From positions 1 to 52,158 of the forward strand of contig VGWF01000013.1 in the NCBI GenBank assembly GCA_016873715.1: a stretch of DNA of 52,158 bases, given 5' to 3'. How positions within the stretch are numbered: the stretch's first letter is position 1; every line of letters starts with the position of its first letter. A program made the position numbers and the translations under genes. A model generated the notes under the pieces. That model was not told the DNA's origin, did no database searches, and worked only from the letters and a program-made list of their open reading frames with translations. The stretch comes from Lentisphaerota bacterium. GTDB lineage: Bacteria; Verrucomicrobiota; Kiritimatiellia; PWTM01. Below are positions 34,299 to 41,546 of the stretch, one piece after another.

Positions 34299-36152
34299 GT
34301 GTCCGGCCCCCCGCGGGCTGTCAAGAAGGCTCCCGCGATCCCGGTTGACTTCGGGGCGGAGGTGCCCGACCTTGAGTTCTTCGCGGCGCCCGGCGCCGAA
34401 CGACCCGTGCCCCAACACCGAAAGCTGTCCGAGTACGTTCTCGAGCACCGGCGCGACGTGGGACTCTCCGCCGCGTGCGTGGTCGCCGTCGTGCTGTTCC
34501 AGCTCGCCGCGCCGGTCGTGATCCGGCACACGGTGGACGGCCTGGCCGACGGCACCCTCGGCCGCGCGGGCCTCGCGTGGGACCTTGCCCTCTTCCTCGG
34601 CCTGACCCTGGCCGGCGCCGCGCTTTCGCTGGGCATGCGCGCGCTGCCGCTGCGCCTGAGCCACCGGGTCGAGCTCGACCTGCGGAACGACGTCTTCGCC
34701 CACCTGGCGTCGCTCGACCCCGCCTTCTACCGGGAGGTTCGCACCGGCGACCTGATGACCCGCATGGCGTCGGACATCGCCATGGTGCGGGACTACATCG
34801 GCCAGGGCCTCCTCCAGGGCCTGCGCTCGGTTGCCGTCTGCGTCCTCGCCTTCGGCGCGATGGCCGTCACGAGCCTGAAGCTCACGCTGGTCATGGTCGC
34901 GCTCTTCCCGCCGATGATCCTCGTCTTCTTCCTTCTCATCGCCGTGATCCGGCGCCGCCACGAGTCCGTCCAGGAGCAGTACGCCGAGATCTCGAACTAC
35001 GCGCAGGAATCGTTCGCCGGCATCCGCACCGTGCGGGGGTTCGCGATCGAGCCGCTGCGGGAGGCCGGCTTCGCGGCCCTCAGCCGCGAGCTGATCCGGC
35101 GCAACATCTCGCTGGGGTTCGTCCAGAACCCGCTCTGGCCCCTGTTCGGCCTCTGGTTCAGCCTGGGCGTGCTCGGGCTGCTGGTGTTCGGCGGACGGAT
35201 GATCGTCGGCGGCACGCTGACGCTGGGCGAGCTCATCCAGTTCCAGCAGTACCTCCTCTTCATGCAGTGGCCGATGCTGGCGATCGGCTGGACGGCGAGC
35301 CTCCTGCAGCGCGGCCGCGCGTCGTGGCGCCGCATCGAGGAGATCCTCGCCCGCGCGCCGACGATCGCCGACGGTCCGGGCACCGACGCCGCCCTCGCGC
35401 GGGTCGACGGCGACATCGAGTTCCGCGAGGTCACCGTCCGCGCCGGCGGCCGCGCCCTGCTCGACCGCGTCTCGCTGCGCATCCCGCGCGGCTCCACCGT
35501 CGCCGTCACCGGCCCCACGGGCAGCGGCAAGACCCTGCTCGTCTCGCTGCTGCCGCGCCTGCTCGACCCGACCGAGGGCGAGGTCCGCATCGGCGGCCGC
35601 GACCTGCGCGCCTACCCGCTGGCCACCCTGCGCGCCGCGCTCGGCGTGGCGCCGCAGGAGCCCGTGCTCTTTTCCGACACGCTCGAGGGCAACCTGACCT
35701 TCGGGCTCGACGCGCCGACACACGAGACCGCCCTGTGGGCCTCCGCGCTCGCGCACCTGCACGACGACGCCGTCGCGCTGCCGCAGCAGTACGAGACCTT
35801 CATCGGCGAGCGCGGCGTGACGCTCTCCGGCGGCCAGCGCCAGCGCACCGCCATCGGGCGCGCCGTGGCGCGGCGGCCGGACTACCTGATCCTCGACGAC
35901 GTGCTTGCCGCCGTCGACACGCAGACCGAGGCCGCGATCCTGGAGAAGCTGCGGCCGGTCCTTGCCGGCCGCACCGCCATCCTCGTCAGCCACCGCGCCT
36001 CGACGCTCCGCCACGCCGACCTCCTCGTCGTGCTGGAGGACGGCCGCATCACCGCGACCGGCACGCACGAGGAGCTCGCCGCGCGCCCCGGCTACTACCG
36101 CGACCTGGTGCGCATGCAGGAACTCGAGGCGGAACTGGAGGGCCGGCCATGA
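34299..36152 (+). CDS. ABC exporter subunit with degenerate ATPase site (permease-ATPase fusion)
   Basis: 617 residues: six TM segments (about residues 45-320), then a nucleotide-binding domain. Walker A is GPTGSGKT and the signature is the canonical LSGGQ, but Walker B ends YLILDDV, with Asp in place of the catalytic Glu. In heterodimeric exporters such as TM287/288 or BmrC/D one subunit has exactly this change. The start is a GTG at 34299 and is uncertain; no ribosome-binding site stands out. The stop overlaps the partner's ATG by ATGA. Substrate unknown; drugs or lipids are usual for the family. Confidence 0.9.
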   Translation: MSGPPRAVKKAPAIPVDFGAEVPDLEFFAAPGAERPVPQHRKLSEYVLEHRRDVGLSAACVVAVVLFQLAAPVVIRHTVDGLADGTLGRAGLAWDLALFLGLTLAGAALSLGMRALPLRLSHRVELDLRNDVFAHLASLDPAFYREVRTGDLMTRMASDIAMVRDYIGQGLLQGLRSVAVCVLAFGAMAVTSLKLTLVMVALFPPMILVFFLLIAVIRRRHESVQEQYAEISNYAQESFAGIRTVRGFAIEPLREAGFAALSRELIRRNISLGFVQNPLWPLFGLWFSLGVLGLLVFGGRMIVGGTLTLGELIQFQQYLLFMQWPMLAIGWTASLLQRGRASWRRIEEILARAPTIADGPGTDAALARVDGDIEFREVTVRAGGRALLDRVSLRIPRGSTVAVTGPTGSGKTLLVSLLPRLLDPTEGEVRIGGRDLRAYPLATLRAALGVAPQEPVLFSDTLEGNLTFGLDAPTHETALWASALAHLHDDAVALPQQYETFIGERGVTLSGGQRQRTAIGRAVARRPDYLILDDVLAAVDTQTEAAILEKLRPVLAGRTAILVSHRASTLRHADLLVVLEDGRITATGTHEELAARPGYYRDLVRMQELEAELEGRP

Positions 36153-37993
36153 CCGACGACCTTCCGGACACCCTCCCCGCCATCCCGTCGCGCCGGCTGG
36201 TCGCGCGCGTGCTGCGCTACATGCGCCCCTACGCCGGCTGGATGGCGGTCTCGCTGGCGCTCCTGCTGGCGATGTCGCTCGCGCTGAACTACCTCCCGGT
36301 GCTGATCAAGGATGCGATCGACGCGTGGATCGCCGCGGCCGGCGTGCCCGCCGCGGACCGCATCGCCGGGCTCACGCGCGACGGCCTGCTCTACCTCGCC
36401 CTCGCCGCCGCCGCGTTCGCCGTGCGTTTCGGCGAGAGCCTGCTGACGGCGTGGATCGGCCAGCGCATCGTGTACGACGTCCGCGCGGACGTCTTCCGCA
36501 AGACGCACGCGCTCGACCTGGCGTTCTACGACCGCACGCCGGTCGGCCGGCTGATGACGCGCGTCACGTCCGACGTCGAGGCCGTCCAGCGCTTCGTCAC
36601 CGAGGGCGTCGTCGGCGCGATGGCCGACCTCTTCCTCCTCGCCGGCGTCATCGGCTTCATGTTCGTCGTCCACCCGCGCCTCGCGGCCCTCGTCCTCGCC
36701 GCGATGCCCCCGCTCTTCGCCGCGCTCTTCTGGGCCAACCAGAAGCTCCGCCGCGCCAGCCGCCTCATCCGCGAGCGCACGTCGTCGCTGAACGCCCTGC
36801 TCCAGGAGCAGATCGCCGGCATGGCGACGATCCAGCTCTTCAACCGCGAGGCCCGCGCCCGCGCCCGGTTCGGCGAGCGCGCCGCGGTCCTGCGCGACGC
36901 CCATTTCGAGGAGATCCGCTGGTTCAGCATCTACTGGCCCGTCCTCGAGATCGCCCAGGCCGCGTCCATCGCCCTCGTGCTTGCCGCCGGCGGTCTCGCC
37001 TTCGTCCGCGGCGACGCGGCGGTCACGCTCGGCGTCCTCGCCGCGTTCCTGGCCTACGTCCGCGACTTCTACCGACCGCTCGGCGCCCTGGCCGACAAGG
37101 CCGGCATGCTCCAGCAGGCGATGGCCTCCGCCGAGCGGCTGTTCGACCTGCTCGACACGCCGGTGGGCATCCGGGATCCCGCGCCCGCGCTGCCGACGGC
37201 GCCCGCGTCGCCCGTCGGCCGCGGCGCCATCCGTTTCGACCACGTCTGGTTCGCCTACATCGACGACCACTGGGTGCTGGAGGACGTCGACCTCGACATC
37301 CGCCCGGGCGAGTCCGTCGCGCTGGTGGGCGCCACCGGCTCGGGCAAGAGCACGATGGCCGGCCTGCTGTCGCGGTTCTACGACGTGCGCCGCGGGGCGA
37401 TCCGCGTCGGGGGCGTCGACGTGCGCGAGCTGCCGCAGCGCGAGCTGCGCCGGCGCATCGGCCTTGTGCTGCAGGAGCCGTTCGTCTTCTCCGGCACGCT
37501 GGCCGCCAACATCGCCCTCGCCGACCCGTCGATGTCGCGCTCGCGGATCGAGGAGGCCGCGCGCTTCGTCAACGCGCACCGCTTCATCGGGCGCATGCCC
37601 CAGGGCTACGACACCGTCGTCGGCGAGCGCGGCGGATCGCTCTCGACCGGCGAGAAGCAGTTGCTCGCCCTGGCCCGCGTCATCGCCAGCGACCCCGAGG
37701 TGCTCGTCGTGCTCGACGAGGCCACCGCGAACGTCGACAGCGAGACCGAGCGCCTCATCCAGGAGGCCGTCCACCGCATGATGCGCGGCCGCACCAGCCT
37801 CGTCATCGCCCACCGCCTCTCGACCATCCGCGACGCCGACCGCATCGTCGTCCTCCGCCGCGGCCGCATCACCGCCCAGGGCACCCACGACGAACTGATC
37901 GCCACCGACCCCTATTACCGCCACCTCTACGAGCTGCTGGGTGTCTCAAGTTCCGTGTGCCGACAAGAGGGGACAGAGACGCAGAGCAAGTAG
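36149..37993 (+). CDS. ABC exporter subunit, catalytic partner (permease-ATPase fusion)
   Basis: 614 residues, same fold as the preceding gene. Walker A GATGSGKS and Walker B VLVVLDEATANVD with the catalytic Glu are canonical, but the signature motif is LSTGE instead of LSGGQ. Together with the ILDDV of the partner this gives one complete and one degenerate ATP site, the hallmark of a heterodimer. The last residues (VCRQEGTETQSK) are encoded by the repeat DNA that flanks the RAYT, so the original C-terminus was probably altered by that insertion. Confidence 0.92.
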   Translation: MTDDLPDTLPAIPSRRLVARVLRYMRPYAGWMAVSLALLLAMSLALNYLPVLIKDAIDAWIAAAGVPAADRIAGLTRDGLLYLALAAAAFAVRFGESLLTAWIGQRIVYDVRADVFRKTHALDLAFYDRTPVGRLMTRVTSDVEAVQRFVTEGVVGAMADLFLLAGVIGFMFVVHPRLAALVLAAMPPLFAALFWANQKLRRASRLIRERTSSLNALLQEQIAGMATIQLFNREARARARFGERAAVLRDAHFEEIRWFSIYWPVLEIAQAASIALVLAAGGLAFVRGDAAVTLGVLAAFLAYVRDFYRPLGALADKAGMLQQAMASAERLFDLLDTPVGIRDPAPALPTAPASPVGRGAIRFDHVWFAYIDDHWVLEDVDLDIRPGESVALVGATGSGKSTMAGLLSRFYDVRRGAIRVGGVDVRELPQRELRRRIGLVLQEPFVFSGTLAANIALADPSMSRSRIEEAARFVNAHRFIGRMPQGYDTVVGERGGSLSTGEKQLLALARVIASDPEVLVVLDEATANVDSETERLIQEAVHRMMRGRTSLVIAHRLSTIRDADRIVVLRRGRITAQGTHDELIATDPYYRHLYELLGVSSSVCRQEGTETQSK

Positions 37994-38015
37994 CGGGCGG
38001 GCGGGGACAGAGAAG
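37958..38015. repeat. RAYT left-flank repeats (GGGGACAGAGA)
   Basis: GGGGACAGAGACGC at 37969-37982 and GGGGACAGAGAAG at 38003-38015 are direct repeats upstream of the RAYT gene. The first is preceded by TGCCGACA. The reverse complement, GCGTCTCTGTCCCC, occurs on the other side of the gene at 39260-39273, preceded by TGCCGACA again. GGGACAGAGAAG is also in the linker of the REP array at 12912-13954. Confidence 0.75.
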
Positions 38016-38019
38016 TAGT

Positions 38020-38060
38020 CGCAGAAACTCCCGGAATTCAGGCGCGCCGGTTTCTTCCTG
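38020..38060. repeat. Dispersed palindromic repeat, copy 2
   Basis: Aligns with 16591-16630; the shared core is AGAAA-N4-CCGGAATTC and, further on, CGG-TTTC. It lies between the RAYT flank repeats and the RAYT start. Confidence 0.5.
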
Positions 38061-38102
38061 TGGGTGGGGGGCAGAGCCCTCCGCAGAGGAAGGAGCAGGG
38101 CG

Positions 38103-39065
38103 ATGAGACATGCGAGACTCAAGCCTGACTGGCGGGACACCTGGCACCATTGCTACAACCACGCCGTCGGCACCGCCGAGGACCGGCCGTTTGGCCCGGC
38201 CGAGAAGGAGCAGTTCGTCCGTATCCTCATGCGGATGGCCGACTTCTACTGCGTGAGGATCGTCGTCTATCAGGTCATGTCCAACCACTGGCACATCCTG
38301 CTTCGGGCACCCGAGGCCCTGCCGTCGGAGGAGGAGACCATCCGGCGGTTCGAAGCCTTCCACCACGGCAAGCGCCGGCTGATGCCGGGCAGCAAGCTCT
38401 GCGCCCAGTGGCGGGAACGGCTGCGGGATGTGAGCTGGTGCATGCGCCATCTGCAGCACCTCTACACCGCATGGTTCAACCGGAGCCGGCCGGTCCGGCG
38501 CAAAGGCACGATCTGGGCCGGACGGTTCAAGAACACGGTCTTGGACACGGGTGCGGCGCTGTGGGCCTGCTGGGCCTACATCGAGCGCAACCCGGTTCGC
38601 GCGAAGATGGTGGCCGATCCCGGGGACTATCGATTCTGCTCCTACGGCGCCTGGGCCCAGACGGGCCGGCACCCGTTCGAGGAGGCCGTGCGGGAGGTGC
38701 TTCTCCCGGCGCTGCCGGAGCATCTCAACAAACTGGGCCTCAAGGCGCTGCGGGCGACGCTGGCCGCCGAGTTCGCGCGCAAGGCGGAGGAGGACAAGGC
38801 CCGGGCGTCCGCCTCGGCCACTTCAGCAGCGCCGCTGACGGAGGACGCTGCGCCCGCGGAGGCGTTCACGCTGTCGGCCCGCCGGCGGGTGCGGCACTGG
38901 GTGGACGGCCTGGTGATCGGCTCGGAGCTGTTCATCCGCGAGACGATGCGGCGCGTCCGCACCGAGGAGGAGGTCGCCCGCCACCGTCTGGCCCGCGCAG
39001 AGGTCGCGGCCGCCGGTCAGGCCCCCGTCTGCTGCTGGCGCCGACTGCGCGTGACGCGCGCCTGA
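38103..39065 (+). CDS. REP-associated tyrosine transposase (RAYT, Y1/IS200-like)
   Basis: 320 residues. The HUH motif is HWH (His62, His64) in VMSNHWHILLRAP, preceded by the typical opening WHHCYNHAVG. The likely catalytic Tyr is in HLYTAWFNRSRPVRRKGTIWAGRFKN (Tyr121), and YIERNPVRAKMVADPGDYRFCSYGAW is characteristic of RAYTs. A C-terminal extension (RRRVRHWVDGLVIGSELFIRETMRR) is found in a longer subgroup. RAYTs cut and join single-stranded REP hairpins and are usually single-copy, domesticated genes. It is flanked by inverted GGGACAGAGA repeats and shares its genome with three REP-like families seen in this window. Confidence 0.93.
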   Translation: MRHARLKPDWRDTWHHCYNHAVGTAEDRPFGPAEKEQFVRILMRMADFYCVRIVVYQVMSNHWHILLRAPEALPSEEETIRRFEAFHHGKRRLMPGSKLCAQWRERLRDVSWCMRHLQHLYTAWFNRSRPVRRKGTIWAGRFKNTVLDTGAALWACWAYIERNPVRAKMVADPGDYRFCSYGAWAQTGRHPFEEAVREVLLPALPEHLNKLGLKALRATLAAEFARKAEEDKARASASATSAAPLTEDAAPAEAFTLSARRRVRHWVDGLVIGSELFIRETMRRVRTEEEVARHRLARAEVAAAGQAPVCCWRRLRVTRA

Positions 39066-39254
39066 GCCCGCCGAACAGCGGCGATCCGATCAACCGCCAA
39101 GCTTCATCGTACTCGCGCCGCCTGCCCGCCGCGCGATGCCCCCGGCTCCGTCCGCGGCGCCTCGCGGGGTGATCCGTCGTTCGGGCGGCGGGGCCGCCGC
39201 CCCTCCCGGTCTTCCTGCCCCCATCGGTTTGCCGCCCTCCGGGTCCCTATGCCG

Positions 39255-39309
39255 ACACAGCGTCTCTGTCCCCCTCCCTCCTCTACACCGACACGGCGTC
39301 TCTGTCCCT
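39255..39309. repeat. RAYT right-flank inverted repeats (TCTCTGTCCC)
   Basis: GCGTCTCTGTCCCC at 39260-39273 and GCGTCTCTGTCCCT at 39296-39309 are the reverse complement of the left-flank motif at 37969-37982. Each is preceded by CCGACAC. They lie in the 391-base gap after the RAYT, which otherwise holds only the TTCCAA pair at 39388-39434 and unassigned GC-rich sequence. Confidence 0.75.
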
Positions 39310-39387
39310 CCTCGGAGGACGGAGGGCCTGCAGTGCGGTCGTTCGGAGGGGGCGGATGTCGAGTCCGCGCCGGTGTCGCGGGTTCGC

Positions 39388-39434
39388 TTCCAACGCTTGG
39401 AACCCCCCTGCGGACTGATGTCCAAGGATTGGAA
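39388..39434. terminator. Paired TTCCAA-N3-TTGGAA palindromes, second copy
   Basis: TTCCAACGCTTGGAA (39388-39402) and TCCAAGGATTGGAA (39421-39434) are separated by 18 bases (17 if the second is counted as 15 nt). This is the same geometry as 18339-18385. Here, too, the element lies between convergent genes, 23 bases past the lolD stop. A terminator or a dispersed repeat are both possible. Confidence 0.5.
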
Positions 39435-39456
39435 GACCCGAGGTGTCCAGACGGCG

Positions 39457-40164
39457 TCAGCCGATGCGGCCGTCGCGGAGGGTGAGGACGCGGTCGCAGC
39501 GGGCGGCGATGTCGGGGTTGTGGGTGACCATCACGACGGTGCGCTCGCCGCCCTCGACGAGGGCGAAGAGACTGTCGAGAACCTGCCCGCCGGAGGCGGA
39601 GTCGAGGTTCCCGGTCGGCTCGTCGGCGAAGAGGATGTCCGGCTCGTTCATTAGCGCCCGCGCGATGGCGGCGCGCTGCTGCTCGCCGCCGGAGAGCTCG
39701 TCCGGCCGGTGCGTGGCGCGGGCCGCGAGCCCGACCCGTTCGATCAGCTCGGCCGCCCGCTTGCGCGCCCCGGCGCCGCCGCCGAAGCCCTCCCACCGCA
39801 CGCGGGCCGGCAGGTACACGTTGTCGAAGAGCGTCAGCTCCGGCAGCAGGTGATAGGCCTGGAACACGAAGCCGATCCGGCGCGCGCGCATCGCGGTCCG
39901 CTCGCGGGGGGGCATGGCGTAGAGGTCGCAGCCGTCGATCCGGATCGCGCCGGCGGAGGGCCGGTCGAGACCGCTCAGCACGTTCAACAGCGTGCTCTTC
40001 CCCGAGCCGCTCGCGCCGACGATCGCCAGCTTCTCGCCCGGACGCACCTCGACCGACGCGCCGTGGAGCACCTCGACCACGCGCGCCCCGGCGCGGTAGG
40101 ACTTGTGGACATCCATCGCTTCGATGCGCGGCGCCGCGGGCGTGTCATGGAGGGAGGAATTCAT
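39457..40164 (-). CDS. lolD: LolD: lipoprotein-releasing ABC transporter ATP-binding protein
   Basis: 235-residue ATPase. Walker A is GASGSGKST, the Q-loop is VFQAYHLLPELT, the signature LSGGEQQR, Walker B ILFADEPTGNLD, and the switch His is in VMVTHNPD. These match the MacB/LolD/FtsE group. It follows the LolC/E gene on the same strand, as in Lol operons, and would power release of lipoproteins from the inner membrane towards the outer membrane. The ATG is immediately preceded by the long inverted repeat at 40165-40312 and has no visible ribosome-binding site; a GTG at 40179 lies inside the repeat. Confidence 0.92.
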   Translation of the reverse strand: MNSSLHDTPAAPRIEAMDVHKSYRAGARVVEVLHGASVEVRPGEKLAIVGASGSGKSTLLNVLSGLDRPSAGAIRIDGCDLYAMPPRERTAMRARRIGFVFQAYHLLPELTLFDNVYLPARVRWEGFGGGAGARKRAAELIERVGLAARATHRPDELSGGEQQRAAIARALMNEPDILFADEPTGNLDSASGGQVLDSLFALVEGGERTVVMVTHNPDIAARCDRVLTLRDGRIG

Positions 40165-40312
40165 GTGGGGGACAAGCACGAAATCCTAATTCCGACGCAC
40201 GAGACAAGCACGAAGCCCAAAGCCGGAAAGCTCCAAACAGCGACGGCCGTTTGGTGTTTGAAGTCTCCGATTTCGAATTTGTTTCGTGCTTCGGAATTAG
40301 AATTTCGTGCTT
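40165..40312. repeat. Long imperfect inverted repeat filling the lolC-lolD gap
   Basis: The left arm (40165-40245) and right arm (about 40247-40312) are imperfect reverse complements. Matching blocks include TCGTGC-TCGGAATTAG-ATTTCGTGCTT and the apical TGTTTG. The right arm can be read in 7-nt steps (GAATTTG, TTTCGTG, CTTCGGA, ATTAGAA, TTTCGTG). It occupies the whole intergenic space, touching the lolC stop and the lolD start, and is much less GC-rich than the genes. A single-arm relative lies at 21656-21725. Confidence 0.8.
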
Positions 40313-41539
40313 TCATTCGTACCTCAGCGCCCGGGCCGGGTCGAGTTGCGCGGCGCGCCAGGCTGGGATAAGGCCGGCGAGCAGGCAGATGACGAGGACG
40401 ACGCCCGCGATGAGGGCGAGGTCCGCGCCGGTGGTGACGGACGGGATCTCGGCGAGCTGGTAGAACTCCGGCGGTAGCAACTCGAGCCCGAAGCGGCGGT
40501 TGAGCATCCGGAGCAGGTCGTTGCGGTAGTGCAGCGCGACGAGGCCGGTGCCGATGCCGGCCGCGGTGCCGATCACGCCCGCGACGGCCCCCTGCCAGAG
40601 GAAGATGCCCATGATGCCCCACGGCTGGAAGCCGAGCGCCTTCATGACGCCGATCTCGCGGGTCTTCTGGACGGTGACGGTGATCAGCGTGTTCGTGATG
40701 CCGAAGGCCGCGACGACGGTGATGAAAATGAGCAGGAAGAACATCATGTTCTTCTCCGCCTGCAGCACGCCGAAGAGCTGGCGGTTGATCTCCATCCACG
40801 TCCGCGCCTCGAGGTCGAGGCCGATCGCGCCGCGCAGGCGCGCGGCGATCTCCGGGGCGCGGTCGGGGTTGGACGTCATCACCTGGACGCCGTGCACGCC
40901 GCCGGCCATGCCGAAAAGCTCGCGCGCGGTGCCGAGCGAGGCGATCGCGTAGCCGGCGTCGAGGTCGTACATGCCGACGTCGAAGATGCCCGCGACCGTC
41001 ATCTCCTCCGGCAGCCGCAGCGAGTCGGCCTTCGCGAAACTCTGGGGGGAGTAGACGAGGACCGTGTCGCCCGCGCCGAGCCCGAGCTTCCGCGCGAGGT
41101 CCCGGCCGAGCAGGACCTGGTTCCGGCCGAGCGCGAACCGGCCCTCGACGATGCAGGTCGGGATGCGGCTGACCCGGCCCTCGCGGGCGGGATCGACGCC
41201 GCGCATCAGCGCGCTGTGGACATCGTCGCCGCGGGCGAGGAACGCGAGGCCCTGCACGTACGGCGCGGCGCCCGTGACGCCCTCGACCTTCTCGAGCCCG
41301 TCGAGAAACTCCGCGTCGGCCTCCATCTGGCGGACGCCGCTGACGGTGATGTGCGCGTTGAAGCCGAGGATCCGGTCGCGCCACATCAGGTCGAAGCCGG
41401 TCATCACCGAGATCACGACCACCAGCACCGCCACGCCCAGCAGCACCCCGAGGATCGAGAGCACCGTGACGACCGAGAAGAACGTCCGCTTCGGCCGCAG
41501 GTACTTCAGGGCGAGGAAGAGGGAGAACGGGAGGGTCAT
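40313..41539 (-). CDS. LolC/LolE-type lipoprotein-releasing permease
   Basis: 408 residues of the FtsX-like permease family: TM1 near the N-terminus (VVTVLSILGVLLGVAVLVVVISVM), a large periplasmic domain (about 50-265), then three TM segments (FFLLIFITVVAAFGITNTL, IFLWQGAVAGVIGTAAGIGTGLV, ALIAGVVLVICLLAGLIPAW) and the C-terminal DPARALRYE. The opening LFLALKYLRPKRTFFSVVTVLSILG is typical of LolC/E. With LolD it forms the outer-membrane lipoprotein sorting pump; with one permease gene it may work as a LolF-like homodimer. It lies 7 bases after lysS, so lysS-lolC-lolD is probably one operon. Confidence 0.93.
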   Translation of the reverse strand: MTLPFSLFLALKYLRPKRTFFSVVTVLSILGVLLGVAVLVVVISVMTGFDLMWRDRILGFNAHITVSGVRQMEADAEFLDGLEKVEGVTGAAPYVQGLAFLARGDDVHSALMRGVDPAREGRVSRIPTCIVEGRFALGRNQVLLGRDLARKLGLGAGDTVLVYSPQSFAKADSLRLPEEMTVAGIFDVGMYDLDAGYAIASLGTARELFGMAGGVHGVQVMTSNPDRAPEIAARLRGAIGLDLEARTWMEINRQLFGVLQAEKNMMFFLLIFITVVAAFGITNTLITVTVQKTREIGVMKALGFQPWGIMGIFLWQGAVAGVIGTAAGIGTGLVALHYRNDLLRMLNRRFGLELLPPEFYQLAEIPSVTTGADLALIAGVVLVICLLAGLIPAWRAAQLDPARALRYE

Positions 41540-41546
41540 GTCGCCG

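Noticed and set aside
37958-39309. Complete insertion sequence with terminal repeats and target duplication
   Set aside because: No target-site duplication can be seen and RAYTs are usually not self-mobile; the inverted motifs look like REP-type flanks.
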